Positions 8,864 through 17,648 of a stretch of 64,000 nt of DNA are shown here, piece after piece. The position numbers and the translations under genes were made by a program. The stretch's first letter is position 1. Each line of letters begins with the position of its first letter. The notes beneath the pieces are model-generated. The model searched no databases and was not told the origin of the DNA. It worked only from the letters and a program-made list of their open reading frames with translations. The stretch is from Pseudomonas sp. BBP2017 (GTDB lineage Bacteria; Pseudomonadota; Gammaproteobacteria; Pseudomonadales; Pseudomonadaceae), in assembly GCF_003024385.1 (NCBI RefSeq), contig NZ_PVZN01000011.1, positions 104,801-168,800 of the forward strand, read 5' to 3'.

Positions 8864-8927
8864 GAGGAATGGCTACATCATAGAGTCGATACTTTCAGGG
8901 TTAAAGCCATTCCCTATGGGAATGGCT
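8864..8927. promoter_or_regulatory. Candidate operator in the LysR/DMT divergent spacer
   Basis: AGCCATTCCC-TAT-GGGAATGGCT at 8905-8927 is a perfect inverted repeat with 10-bp arms. A third half-site, GGAATGGCT, occurs at 8866-8874 near the LysR start. LysR proteins usually bind paired sites in such spacers, so this is the natural candidate for autoregulation and control of the exporter. Confidence 0.6.
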
Positions 8928-9001
8928 GCGTGCCGAATGATCTTTTGTCCAGACACTGACCAAGCGTTAGCCTGCGCACTTCTTTGAACAGGAGCAGGCA
9001 A

Positions 9002-9943
9002 GTGAAACAGGGTGTGGCCTACGCCGGGATAGCCGGGGCGATGTGGGGAATGGTGCTGATGGTGCCGCAATTGTTGCCAGAGTTCAGTCCAGTGCTGCTC
9101 AGTTGTGCGCGCTTCGTGCTGTTCGGCCTGGTCACCCTGATTCTGGCGCTGCCAATGCGCCGGGCCGTAGGGCGCTTGACCCTGGCAGACCTGTGGATGC
9201 TTGGGCGCTTGGCGCTGGTCGGTAATTTGCTTTATTTCATCTGCCTGGTGGCGGCCATTCAACACCTTGGTGTGGCGCCAGCTTCGCTGATTGTCGGTGT
9301 CTTGCCGTTGACCATCACCCTCTATGGCCGCCATGACAATGGTGGTGTAGCGCTCAAGCAACTGCTTGTGCCGCTATTGCTGATTCTCGCCGGTATGCTC
9401 TGTATCAATGTGCAAACGTTCGCTGTTGAGCCGGGTGCGCAGGGCGACAAAGTTGCTGGCGTACTCTATGCCCTGGCCGCATTGGCTTGCTGGACCTGGT
9501 ACGCAGTCAACAACAGCCGCTATCTCAAGCAGTGCGGGCATTTTGACAGCCACCAGTGGTCAGTGCTGTGCGGGGTAATGACAGGGGTGTTCAGCCTGGT
9601 GTTAGTGGCGCTTATTGCGCTGTGGCAGCCTGCTCAGTTGCAGGTCGAGGCGCCGGCTGAGCGTTGGTGGTTGTTCTGGCTGTACAGTCTGGGTTGCGCG
9701 ATTTTCGGTTCGTGGTTGGCGGCATTGCTGTGGAATGCCGCCTCCAAGCGCATGCCGCTGACGATGAGTGGCCAACTGATTGTGTTCGAAACCTTGTTCG
9801 CCTTGCTTTACGCGTTCATCTGGCGCCAAAGCGGGCCAAGCCTGCTGGAGGCTGCCGCGATCATCCTGGTCATCGGCGGCGTTTGCTGGTCGATGCGTCA
9901 GCATGGCACGCAGGCAGAGCTTGCCAAACCCCTGCATTCTTGA
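9002..9943 (+). CDS. DMT-superfamily (EamA) membrane exporter
   Basis: The 313-residue product is a ten-helix drug/metabolite transporter with two EamA repeats; hydrophobic helices run throughout (for example GAMWGMVLMVPQLL at the start and AAAIILVIGGVCW at the end). The GTG at 9002 is chosen because AGGAGC lies eight bases upstream; an in-frame TTG at 8984 has no such site. It is divergent from the LysR regulator. Substrate is unknown; family members export amino acids, metabolites or drugs. Confidence 0.85.
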   Translation: MKQGVAYAGIAGAMWGMVLMVPQLLPEFSPVLLSCARFVLFGLVTLILALPMRRAVGRLTLADLWMLGRLALVGNLLYFICLVAAIQHLGVAPASLIVGVLPLTITLYGRHDNGGVALKQLLVPLLLILAGMLCINVQTFAVEPGAQGDKVAGVLYALAALACWTWYAVNNSRYLKQCGHFDSHQWSVLCGVMTGVFSLVLVALIALWQPAQLQVEAPAERWWLFWLYSLGCAIFGSWLAALLWNAASKRMPLTMSGQLIVFETLFALLYAFIWRQSGPSLLEAAAIILVIGGVCWSMRQHGTQAELAKPLHS

Positions 9944-9989
9944 GAAAAGGCAGCCTCGAAACACTTTTCACGCGTCAACGAGGTCAAGC

Positions 9990-10328
9990 ATGAGCAGCGA
10001 ATTGCAAATCATCGATATCCAGCTGGGGGACGGCAAAGAAGTCGTCAAGGGCGCCCTGATCACCACCCAGTACACCGGCTGGCTGGATGACGGCAGCATA
10101 TTCGACTCGTCCTACGACCGCGGCAAACCCTTCCAGTGCGTGATCGGCACCGGCCGGGTCATCAAGGGCTGGGACCAGGGCCTGATGGGCATGAAGGTCG
10201 GCGGCAAGCGCAAGCTGCTAGTACCGTCCCACCTGGCCTATGGCGAGCGCAGCGTGGGGGCGATCACAGCGCATTCGAATTTGACCTTCGAGATCGAGTT
10301 GCTGGAAGTCCTGACCCGCGACGACTGA
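9990..10328 (+). CDS. FKBP-type peptidyl-prolyl cis-trans isomerase
   Basis: At 112 residues this is a single-domain, cytoplasmic FKBP with no signal peptide. The FKBP core is clear: TTQYTGWLDDGSIFDSSYDR, the active-site GTGRVIKGWDQGLMGMKVGG, LAYGERSVG and the terminal strand LTFEIELLEV. The ATG at 9990 is used; the longer in-frame reading starts inside the exporter gene. It catalyses proline isomerisation in folding. Confidence 0.92.
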   Translation: MSSELQIIDIQLGDGKEVVKGALITTQYTGWLDDGSIFDSSYDRGKPFQCVIGTGRVIKGWDQGLMGMKVGGKRKLLVPSHLAYGERSVGAITAHSNLTFEIELLEVLTRDD

Positions 10329-10469
10329 CCCGCGTCTGTCTTAATTCGGAAATGTCGCAGCGTTAATGTCATTCGTGCTCAGGGATTGAGTATTCAGGGA
10401 TCGAACCAAACGGGATCAATGCACTCTCAGTTAGCCCGCTTCACGGATGAAACGATAGACAGGGATCAC

Positions 10470-10487
10470 CCGCGGCTTCGGCCGCGG
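10470..10487. terminator. GC-rich hairpin with TTCG loop
   Basis: CCGCGGC-TTCG-GCCGCGG is a perfect 7-bp stem with a stable tetraloop, located in the 211-base spacer between the FKBP and phosphatase genes. There is no T-run, so it may be a processing or weak termination hairpin rather than a classic terminator. Nothing else was recognised in the spacer. Confidence 0.45.
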
Positions 10488-10539
10488 CGTGTCACAGGCG
10501 GGGGCCAGCCTCATCCCTTATCGTCGCAAGAGTCCCTCC

Positions 10540-11202
10540 ATGAAGTTGTCGACCCTGTTCCACCGCCACCGTCATACCCTCTGTTCGCTGGTCCTGCTCG
10601 GGGGCGCCTCGCTGCTGGCCGTGGAGGCCGTCGAAAGCCACGCTGAGCCGGTGGACGGTACCCAGACGCTGGTGTTCCTGCGCCATGCCGAAAAGCCGGG
10701 TGAAGGCCTGGGGCAACTCAACTGCCAAGGGCTCAATCGTGCTCTGGACCTGGCGACTTTGCTTCCAGAGAAATTCGGCAAGGCTGACTACGTGTTTGCC
10801 GCCAACCCGTCGCGTCACGTTGAAGAAGGCAGCAAGGACGACGCCTACAGTTACATCCGCCCGCTGATGACCATCAGCCCCAGCGCCATCAAGCTTGGCT
10901 TGCCGGTGAACATCGACTTTGGTGCCAACGACACTGGCGAACTGGCCGATGAGCTGCTGCAGGACAAGTACCGCAACGCTACTGTTTACACCGCCTGGTC
11001 CCATGGTTACTTGCCTGAGCTGATCAATACCGTGGCCGGCAAAGCTCTGGGAGAGAAACGGGTGATCACCGAGGACTGGGAGGGGGGCGATTTTGACTCG
11101 CTGTATGTCCTGACCCTGACCTGGCGCGACGGTAAGGCCAGCCTGCTTAGCCGTAACTACAAGCAAGGTCTGGACAACGGCGCACACACCTGCCCGAGCT
11201 GA
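10540..11202 (+). CDS. Periplasmic histidine-phosphatase superfamily protein
   Basis: The 220-residue protein has a long N-terminal signal (HTLCSLVLLGGASLLAVEAV) after a basic His/Arg-rich start. The catalytic RHG-type motif appears as FLRHAEKPGEG, and a second catalytic histidine as YTAWSHGYLPEL. This matches exported branch-1-like histidine phosphatases of unknown substrate. Its 3' end overlaps the converging LysR gene by 46 bases. Confidence 0.8.
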   Translation: MKLSTLFHRHRHTLCSLVLLGGASLLAVEAVESHAEPVDGTQTLVFLRHAEKPGEGLGQLNCQGLNRALDLATLLPEKFGKADYVFAANPSRHVEEGSKDDAYSYIRPLMTISPSAIKLGLPVNIDFGANDTGELADELLQDKYRNATVYTAWSHGYLPELINTVAGKALGEKRVITEDWEGGDFDSLYVLTLTWRDGKASLLSRNYKQGLDNGAHTCPS

Positions 11203-12140
11203 TCGGCGAGGCATTCAGGGGGGGACAACGCCGGAACTTTGGCAATCTGCTCCCGCGCGCGCTGGGAAAGCAACTGCAACAGGTCGTCCAGGGTATGTGG
11301 ATGACTTTCATTGGCTCGGGTCAGCGCATACAAGGTAATCGGCAGTGGCGGGTTCAAGGGGCGTACTAGGGTGTGCTGTGAGCCGAGGGCGGTAAACGGG
11401 TCGATCAATGCCAACCCGGCACCGGCCTCGACCATGGCCCGGGCCAAGGAGTAGGTCTGCACACGAATACCGATGCGCGGTGCCGGCTCAAGATTTTTCA
11501 GATAGTTGTTCACCTGCGCCGCCAGTGGGTCGCTGCTGCTCAGGCCGATCAATGCCGCGCCGGCCAGGGCGTCGACCGTCAGCGGCAGGCCCAGGCTTTC
11601 TTCGCGCCAGTAGCCTGTCGGCGCCAGCGCCACCAACACACCATGGGCCAGGGGCTGGACATTCAGGCCGGGATGCTCGGGGTGGCGCAAGGTCAGGGCG
11701 ACATCGACTTCGCGCATCAACAACTGTTGCACCAGCTCCCGGCTGTGGTAACTGGACAGTTCGCATTCTGAGTGCGGATGACGCTCCGCCCACTGGTTGA
11801 TCACCGCTGGAAACAGCGACAGGGCCAGTGCCGGCGTGGCGCCGATGCGCAGGTTGATGCCTGGCTGGCGGCGCAGGCTGGCGGCCAGGCGGCGTACGCC
11901 TTCGACACTGTCGCTGACCTTGTCCACCTCGCGTTCCAGGGCCAGGGCCTCCGGGGTGATCTGCAACTTGCCGCGCACCCGCAGAAACAGCGGGAAACCC
12001 AGTTGTGCTTCAGCGTGCTGGAGAATCTTCGACACCGCAGGCTGGGTGACGTGCAGCAATTGCGCCGCGCCGCTGATCGAGCCGGTCTGGCGGATGGCCT
12101 GGAACACTTCGATGTGACGCAAACGCATGCTTGACCCCAT
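11157..12140 (-). CDS. LysR-family regulator, divergent from the D-amino-acid dehydrogenase operon
   Basis: A 327-residue LysR protein (323 if the ATG at 12128 is used). The helix-turn-helix reads FQAIRQTGSISGAAQLLHVT, QPAVSKILQHAEAQLG; the effector domain follows from about residue 95. The ATG at 12140 overlaps a CCATAA-N7-TTATGG palindrome, so 12128, preceded by GGGGTC, may be the true start. Divergence from dadA-like, ridA-like and binding-protein genes suggests it senses an amino acid or imino product. It overlaps the phosphatase gene tail to tail. Confidence 0.9.
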   Translation of the reverse strand: MGSSMRLRHIEVFQAIRQTGSISGAAQLLHVTQPAVSKILQHAEAQLGFPLFLRVRGKLQITPEALALEREVDKVSDSVEGVRRLAASLRRQPGINLRIGATPALALSLFPAVINQWAERHPHSECELSSYHSRELVQQLLMREVDVALTLRHPEHPGLNVQPLAHGVLVALAPTGYWREESLGLPLTVDALAGAALIGLSSSDPLAAQVNNYLKNLEPAPRIGIRVQTYSLARAMVEAGAGLALIDPFTALGSQHTLVRPLNPPLPITLYALTRANESHPHTLDDLLQLLSQRAREQIAKVPALSPPECLADQLGQVCAPLSRPCL

Positions 12141-12155
12141 AACCTTTGTTTATGG
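12137..12155. promoter_or_regulatory. Candidate LysR operator
   Basis: CCATAA-CCTTTGT-TTATGG is an inverted repeat with 6-bp arms in the 93-base spacer between the LysR gene and the dehydrogenase gene. It covers the upstream LysR start codon, suited to autorepression. Confidence 0.45.
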
Positions 12156-12233
12156 CCGGTGCATTTTTATTCATTATCCGGCGGCTGTCATCGGTCCTAA
12201 CCTGAACGCCTTCGGATTTGCGGATGAAAGCAC

Positions 12234-13475
12234 ATGGCACAGCGGGTAACGGTCATTGGTGGGGGTGTCATCGGTCTGGCAACAGCCTATGCCCTGGTGC
12301 GCGAAGGCTTTGCAGTGGACCTGATCGAAGCGCGCGAGAGCCTGGCCGAGGGCACCAGCTTTGCCAATGGCGGGCAATTGTCCTACCGCTATGTGTCGCC
12401 GCTGGCCGATGCCGGTGTACCGCTGCAGGCCCTGGGCTGGTTGCTGCGCGGCGACTCGCCACTCAAGCTGCGGCCACGGCTGGACCTGGCTCAATGGCGC
12501 TGGTTGGGGGCCTTCATGGCTGCCTGCCGAACTTCGGTCAACCGCAGCAATGCCGCCCACTTATTGCGCCTGGCCCTGCACAGTCAGCACATTCTGACGC
12601 AGTGGCGTGAGGTCGACCGGTTGGGTGATTTTGCCTGGCGGCGCAACGGCAAGCTGGTGACTTTCCGTAATCCGGCCAGTCTCGCCCAGGCTCGCCGCCA
12701 TCTGCTCGATCCGCAGGGGCAGCAGGTGCTCGATGCCGCCGAAATCGCCGCGCTGGAGCCGGCTCTGGCCAATACGCCGTTCATTGGTGGTGTATTTACC
12801 GCCGATGAAGAAGTCGCCGATTGCCATCGCTTCTGCCTGAGCTTGGCTGAACGCTTGCAGGCTTCCGGTCGCTGTCGGCTGTTGCTGGGCCAGCGTGTCA
12901 CCGCTATCTGTCATGCGGATGGCATGATCCAGGCGCTGCAGCTGGGTGAGCAGCGCATGGCCGTGGAGCGCCTGGTGTTGTGCGCCGGGCACCGCAGCGC
13001 CAGTCTTGGTCTGCCGGGCCTGCAACTACCGATCTACCCGCTCAAGGGCTACAGCCTCACCGCGCCGATCCTGGCGGGGCAGCAAGCGCCGGAGGTGAGC
13101 ATCACCGACTACGACCGCAAAATCGTCTATGCGCGCCTTGAGGATCAACTGCGCGTTGCCGCCATGGTCGATATCGTCGGCTTCGACGAGTCCCTGGACC
13201 CGCTGCGGCTGGCCACTATGCGCCAACTGGCGGTCGCAACCTTGCCCGATGCCGCTGACTACGCACATGCCCGGGAATGGGCAGGCATGCGTCCAGCGAC
13301 CCCCAGTGGTGTTCCTCTGTTGGGTGCGACACGCTACCGCAACCTCTGGCTCAATCTCGGTCATGGCGCCCTCGGTTTCACCCTGGCTTGCGCCAGCGCC
13401 GCGCTGCTGGCCGAAGTGCTCGCCGGCCGCACGCCGTCGATCGACTTGCACGGGCTGTCCCCCCGGGCCGCCTGA
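12234..13475 (+). CDS. FAD-dependent D-amino-acid dehydrogenase (DadA-like)
   Basis: This 413-residue DAO-family flavoprotein starts with the dinucleotide-binding motif VIGGGVIGLATAYALVREG, has the family signature EGTSFANGGQLS about 40 residues later, and ends with the second FAD segment (MRPATPSGVPLLG, NLWLNLGHGALGFTLACAS). Such enzymes oxidise D-amino acids to 2-oxo acids, passing electrons to the membrane chain. It is first in an operon with a RidA-type deaminase and a periplasmic amino-acid binding protein. It may be a DadA paralogue with its own substrate. Confidence 0.88.
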   Translation: MAQRVTVIGGGVIGLATAYALVREGFAVDLIEARESLAEGTSFANGGQLSYRYVSPLADAGVPLQALGWLLRGDSPLKLRPRLDLAQWRWLGAFMAACRTSVNRSNAAHLLRLALHSQHILTQWREVDRLGDFAWRRNGKLVTFRNPASLAQARRHLLDPQGQQVLDAAEIAALEPALANTPFIGGVFTADEEVADCHRFCLSLAERLQASGRCRLLLGQRVTAICHADGMIQALQLGEQRMAVERLVLCAGHRSASLGLPGLQLPIYPLKGYSLTAPILAGQQAPEVSITDYDRKIVYARLEDQLRVAAMVDIVGFDESLDPLRLATMRQLAVATLPDAADYAHAREWAGMRPATPSGVPLLGATRYRNLWLNLGHGALGFTLACASAALLAEVLAGRTPSIDLHGLSPRAA

Positions 13476-13510
13476 CTTTCACAAGAACAACAACCGCAAG
13501 GAGTGTCCCG

Positions 13511-13861
13511 ATGTCGATAACCCGTTTGCACAGTAACGAGCGCTTGAGTGCCGCTGCCCAGTTCGGGCAACTGGTGTTCCTGTCTGGCCAGGTGCCGACC
13601 CTGGCCAGCGATATCCGTGAGCAGACCCGCGAGGTGCTGGGCAAGATCGATGTCTTGCTGGCCGAGGCGGGCAGCGACAAAAGCCAGCTGCTCAGCGCGA
13701 CTATTTATCTCAAGGACATCGCCGCAGATTTCGAGGCGATGAACGAGGTCTGGTCGGCGTGGCTTGTGCCGGGCCATGCCCCGACCCGGACCGCCTTGCA
13801 GGCCGAACTGGCGCGTCCCGGCGTGCGTGTGGAAATCACTGTCATTGCCGTGCGCGGCTAG
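13511..13861 (+). CDS. RidA-family enamine/imine deaminase
   Basis: A 116-residue YjgF/YER057c/RidA-family protein: the signature segments FGQLVFLSGQVP, LLSATIYLKDI, and the C-terminal ARPGVRVEITVIAV are present. GCAAGGAGTG lies before the ATG at 13511. RidA proteins hydrolyse reactive imines and enamines released by amino-acid oxidases, which fits its place directly after the flavoprotein gene. Confidence 0.9.
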   Translation: MSITRLHSNERLSAAAQFGQLVFLSGQVPTLASDIREQTREVLGKIDVLLAEAGSDKSQLLSATIYLKDIAADFEAMNEVWSAWLVPGHAPTRTALQAELARPGVRVEITVIAVRG

Positions 13862-13870
13862 GAGCTCATC

Positions 13871-14767
13871 ATGTTCAAACCCACATTGGTTGCGTTGTCA
13901 CTGTTGTTCGCCAATTCGGCGTTGGCCGACACGCCGGCACTCTCCGGCACCCTGAAGAAAATCGCCGACTCGGGCAGCATCACCCTGGGTTATCGTGATT
14001 CCTCCATTCCTTTTTCTTATATCGGCGACCATAGCGGCAAACCCATGGGCTACTCGGTCGATCTCGCCGGAGAAATCGTCAAGCATCTGCAGAGCAAGCT
14101 GGCAGTGCCGCAGTTGAACGTGCGATACAACCTGGTCACCTCGCAAACGCGGATTCCACTGGTGCAGAACGGTACGGTCGACCTGGAGTGCGGGACCACC
14201 GGGGTCACCGCCGAGCGGCAGAGGCAGGTGGACTTCTCTTATGGCTTTATTTTCGTCAAGGGCCAACTGTTGACCCGGAAGGGCAGTGGCATTCAGGGGC
14301 TGGACGATCTTAAGGGCAAAAATGTGGTCAGCACTGCGGGCACCACCAATGAGAAGTACCTGAAGAATTACAACCTGGAGCACAACCTCGGCGCCTTTGT
14401 CATCAGCGCCAAGGACCATGGTGAGGCGTTCATGATGCTCCAGTCCGGCCGGGCCGCTGCATTCTATATGGATGACGCACTGCTCTATGGCGAGCGGGCC
14501 AAGGCGCGCGATCCGCATGATTGGGTGGTGGTCGGTGAGGCGCAGTCGCGGGAGATCTACAGCTGCATGGTGCGCAAGGGTGATGAGCAACTGCTGGCAG
14601 CGGTCAACGAGGCGCTGGCGGATGTCTACCGCAGCGGCAGGATCGAGGGCATCTATAAGCGCTGGTTCGAGCAGCCGATTCCGCCCAAGGGGCTGAACCT
14701 GGAGTTTCCGATGACCAGTGAACTGAAGGGCTTGATCGCCAAACCTTCGAGTGAGCCGGTGCAGTAA
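13871..14767 (+). CDS. Amino-acid ABC transporter periplasmic substrate-binding protein
   Basis: The 298-residue product has a cleavable signal peptide (FKPTLVALSLLFANSALA, cut before DTP) and the bacterial family-3 solute-binding fold (SITLGYRDSSIPFSY, LECGTTGVTAERQRQVDFSY, SGRAAAFYMDDALL). The family-3 fold points to polar amino acids, GltI-like. No permease or ATPase gene is adjacent, so it must share a transporter encoded elsewhere or act as an orphan. It starts nine bases after the RidA gene. Confidence 0.88.
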   Translation: MFKPTLVALSLLFANSALADTPALSGTLKKIADSGSITLGYRDSSIPFSYIGDHSGKPMGYSVDLAGEIVKHLQSKLAVPQLNVRYNLVTSQTRIPLVQNGTVDLECGTTGVTAERQRQVDFSYGFIFVKGQLLTRKGSGIQGLDDLKGKNVVSTAGTTNEKYLKNYNLEHNLGAFVISAKDHGEAFMMLQSGRAAAFYMDDALLYGERAKARDPHDWVVVGEAQSREIYSCMVRKGDEQLLAAVNEALADVYRSGRIEGIYKRWFEQPIPPKGLNLEFPMTSELKGLIAKPSSEPVQ

Positions 14768-14773
14768 GAACAC

Positions 14774-15211
14774 TTACCCCATCGGCGGCAGGCGTCGCTT
14801 GACCGACGTCTTTTTCACGATCGCGGTGTTGGTCTCGGCATGGTTGTTGAGCTTGTCCAGCACCGTATCCAGCTCTTCCATCGAGCGCACATGCAAGCGG
14901 GCGATAAAGCAGTCTTCACCGATGACCTTGTCGCACTCGGTGAACTCGGGGATCGCTATGATCTGCCGTTCCACTTCCTGCAATTGCCCCGGCAATGGCC
15001 GCACCCGCACGATTGCCTGCAACTGATAGCCAAAGCAGCGCGGGTCGATTTCGACCGTGTAGCCTTTGAGTACACCGCGTTCTTCCAGGCGGCGCAGGCG
15101 TTCGCTGACGCTGGGTGCAGACAATCCGCTGAGTTGCGCCAGGGCCTTGAGCGAGCGGCGTGAGTCTTCCATCAGCGCCTTGATCAACAACTGGTCGATA
15201 TCGTCGGTCAT
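14774..15211 (-). CDS. Lrp/AsnC-family transcriptional regulator
   Basis: This is a 145-residue Lrp-type regulator: N-terminal helix-turn-helix (LIKALMEDSRRSLKALAQLS, SAPSVSERLRRLEERGV) and a C-terminal RAM ligand domain (FGYQLQAIVRVRPLPG, ECDKVIGEDCFIARLHV). The ATG at 15211 fits the family length; an upstream extension would add 34 unrelated residues. It is divergent from a DMT exporter that it may control, and converges on the binding-protein gene six bases away. Confidence 0.9.
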   Translation of the reverse strand: MTDDIDQLLIKALMEDSRRSLKALAQLSGLSAPSVSERLRRLEERGVLKGYTVEIDPRCFGYQLQAIVRVRPLPGQLQEVERQIIAIPEFTECDKVIGEDCFIARLHVRSMEELDTVLDKLNNHAETNTAIVKKTSVKRRLPPMG

Positions 15212-15341
15212 CTCAGTCTCGTTAGGCAAATTACGAAATCTGCCTTGATAGTAAAGGTGTTCTTGCAGTTTAGCCTGTTTTATCCACTGGAGCGTGGCCC
15301 GCCAGGCTCGCATAATTTAGCCATCTTCAGGGAGGTGAGTG

Positions 15342-16289
15342 ATGGACAATTCAATACGCCGTGGTTCGCTGGAAATGGTCGCCGCGATGCTGATCTCGGG
15401 GACTATTGGCTGGTTTGTGCTGGTGTCCGGGCAAGCGGTGCTGGATGTGGTGTTCTGGCGCTGCGTGTTTGGCGCTGGCACTTTGCTGTTGATCTGCCTG
15501 GCCATGGGCTTTCTCAAGCCCGGTATTCTGACCCTGGCAACCATCGCCCTGGCGGTGCTCAGCGGTGCGGCGATCGTCGGCAACTGGGTGTTGTTGTTCG
15601 CTTCTTATTCACGGGCTTCGATTGCCATCGGTACCGCGGTGTATAACGTCCAGCCGTTCATTCTGGTCGGGCTGGCGGCCATGTTCCTCGGTGAGAAGAT
15701 CACCGTGCAGAAGCTGTTCTGGCTGGCGCTGTCGTTTGCCGGAATGCTAGCGATTGTCAGCGCTCACAGCAGCCAGGGCGGCAGTGGCAATGACTATCTG
15801 CTGGGGATCGGCCTGGCTTTGGGTGCGGCGTTCCTGTATGCCGTGGCGGCGTTGATCATCAAGCGCCTGAGTGGTACGCCACCGCACCTGATCGCGCTGA
15901 TCCAGGTGTGCACCGGCATCCTGTTGCTGGCGCCCTGGGCCAATACCTCGGGCCTGCCCAGCGAGGCGGGTGCGCTGGCTTCGCTGGTCACGCTGGGGAT
16001 TGTTCACACCGGGGTGATGTATGTGCTGCTGTACGGTGCCATTCAGAAACTGCCGACCGCATTGACCGGGGCGTTGTCGTTCATCTACCCGATCGCGGCG
16101 ATCTTCGTTGACTGGTTCGCCTTCGACCATCGCCTGGCGCCGCTGCAGTGGCTGGGTGTGGCGACGATCCTGCTGGCCGCCGCCGGTATGCAGCAAGGCT
16201 GGTGGTTCAAACCAGCGGTCAAGCCGGACGCTACGGCAGCAAATCGCGGTAACCCAGGCGCGACAACTCAAGAGACGAGGGTGGGATAG
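15342..16289 (+). CDS. DMT-superfamily (EamA) membrane transporter
   Basis: A 315-residue ten-helix EamA transporter with both repeats (GTIGWFVLVSGQAVLDVVFW, YSRASIAIGTAVYNVQPF in the first, and ALTGALSFIYPIAAIFVDW in the second). GGAGG at 15331-15335 supports ATG 15342. Arrangement divergent from an Lrp-type gene is common for amino-acid exporters; the substrate itself cannot be read from the sequence. Confidence 0.87.
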   Translation: MDNSIRRGSLEMVAAMLISGTIGWFVLVSGQAVLDVVFWRCVFGAGTLLLICLAMGFLKPGILTLATIALAVLSGAAIVGNWVLLFASYSRASIAIGTAVYNVQPFILVGLAAMFLGEKITVQKLFWLALSFAGMLAIVSAHSSQGGSGNDYLLGIGLALGAAFLYAVAALIIKRLSGTPPHLIALIQVCTGILLLAPWANTSGLPSEAGALASLVTLGIVHTGVMYVLLYGAIQKLPTALTGALSFIYPIAAIFVDWFAFDHRLAPLQWLGVATILLAAAGMQQGWWFKPAVKPDATAANRGNPGATTQETRVG

Positions 16290-16391
16290 GCAGTGTAGAG
16301 GCCCCAGTCGGTTCCTGACGGCGCATCAACTGCACTGCCGAGTGCGAGCGGTCAGGGTAGAATAGGCGGCTTTCCTGTATTGAACCTGGCC

Positions 16392-17312
16392 ATGACTTCT
16401 GTGATCGACACTCTCCAGCAACACCTGCTTGCGGCGCTTGACCCGGCGCCGGCCGAAACCCGTCGGCTGTTTCATGGCCGCGGGCGCTGCTGGCCGGGGC
16501 TTGAGCAGATCACGGTGGACTGGTTGCAAGGTGTGCTGCTGGTGTCGCTGTTTCGCGAGCCAGCGGCCGGTCAATTGCCGGCGTTGGAGCAGATGCTGTT
16601 GGCGCTCGCTCAGGCACCGTGCTGGAGTGGTCAGGCCATTCTGATCCAGCATCGCTACCTGCCCGACAGTCCCGGGCAGTGGTTGCTGGGCTCGCCGAGT
16701 GAGCACTGGCTGATTGATGAAGACGGTTTGCGCTATCAGCTCGATCTTGGTTTGAAGCAGAACACCGGGTTGTTTCTCGATATGCGTTATGGGCGGCGCT
16801 GGGTGCGTGAGCAGGCCGCGGGCAAGCGGGTGCTGAACCTGTTTGCCTATACCTGTGGGTTTTCGGTGGCGGCGATTGCCGGTGGTGCCGAACAGGTGGT
16901 CAATCTGGATATGGCGCGCTCGGCGCTGAGCCGTGGGCGGGATAATCATCGGCTCAATGGCCACGACCTGGGGCGGGTGAGTTTTCTTGGGCATGAGTTG
17001 TTCAAGTCGTGGGGCAAGGTGCGTAAGTCCGGGCCTTATGATCTGATCATTATCGATCCGCCGACCTTTCAGAAAGGCAGCTTTGTGTTGACTCAGGATT
17101 ACCGCAAGATTTTGCGGCGGTTGCCGGAACTGTTGGCTGACGGTGGGACGGTGTTGGCGTGTGTCAATGATCCGGCCATCGGGCCTGAGTTTTTGATTGA
17201 GGGTATGGCCGAAGAGGCGCCGGATCTGGTGTTCGTCGAGCGTTTGGCCAACCCACCGGAGTTTCCCGATAACGATCCGGCGGGTGGGCTCAAGGCGCTG
17301 GTGTTCCGCTAG
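16392..17312 (+). CDS. Class I SAM-dependent methyltransferase (RlmI/RlmK-like)
   Basis: The 306-residue protein carries the SAM-binding motif VLNLFAYTCGFSVAAIAGGA, an acidic ribose-binding VNLDMAR, and the catalytic-type motif IIDPPTFQKGSF, as in the RlmI/RlmK group of 23S rRNA cytosine-5/guanine methyltransferases. It lacks the PUA domain of RlmI and the THUMP domain of RlmL, so the RNA target is uncertain. ATG 16392 is preferred over an in-frame TTG 12 bases upstream. Confidence 0.82.
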   Translation: MTSVIDTLQQHLLAALDPAPAETRRLFHGRGRCWPGLEQITVDWLQGVLLVSLFREPAAGQLPALEQMLLALAQAPCWSGQAILIQHRYLPDSPGQWLLGSPSEHWLIDEDGLRYQLDLGLKQNTGLFLDMRYGRRWVREQAAGKRVLNLFAYTCGFSVAAIAGGAEQVVNLDMARSALSRGRDNHRLNGHDLGRVSFLGHELFKSWGKVRKSGPYDLIIIDPPTFQKGSFVLTQDYRKILRRLPELLADGGTVLACVNDPAIGPEFLIEGMAEEAPDLVFVERLANPPEFPDNDPAGGLKALVFR

Positions 17313-17342
17313 GAGGGAGCGACTTGCTTTTGTGGGCGCGGA

Positions 17343-17648
17343 TCAGTCGGGCGTCTGTCGCGCCTCTAGCCCGTCAAGCAACGCATCAAGCAGCGCCATG
17401 GCCATCTCCACTGAATGCTGGGTGGACCAGATCAAGCCTCGTCCTTCCTTGTTGGTATGGCGGACGGCTTCGATAACGGTGGTACGGGCGCACTTGAGGT
17501 AAAACGAAGCATGCACCAGCGCATCTTCAGCACTGACGCCGGCGCGTACGCTGAACAAGGGCGGATGTTCCGGGCAACAGGGGAGGTCGGTTTCGAGCGT
17601 TTCAATGAGGTGCAGGCTGGGGGGATCGGGAACGGGTTTTTTCATCAT
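17343..17648 (-). CDS. DUF3077-type small protein
   Basis: This encodes 101 residues (100 from the second ATG at 17645). A proline-rich start (KKPVPDPPSLHL) and segments such as LFSVRAGVSAEDALVHASFY and LIWSTQHSVEMAMALLDALL match what I recall of the DUF3077 family of small Pseudomonas proteins; that label is from memory, not a search. No signal peptide, membrane segment or known catalytic motif is seen. AGGAGC lies just upstream, partly inside a stem of a strongly folded leader (17649-17879). Confidence 0.75.
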   Translation of the reverse strand: MMKKPVPDPPSLHLIETLETDLPCCPEHPPLFSVRAGVSAEDALVHASFYLKCARTTVIEAVRHTNKEGRGLIWSTQHSVEMAMALLDALLDGLEARQTPD

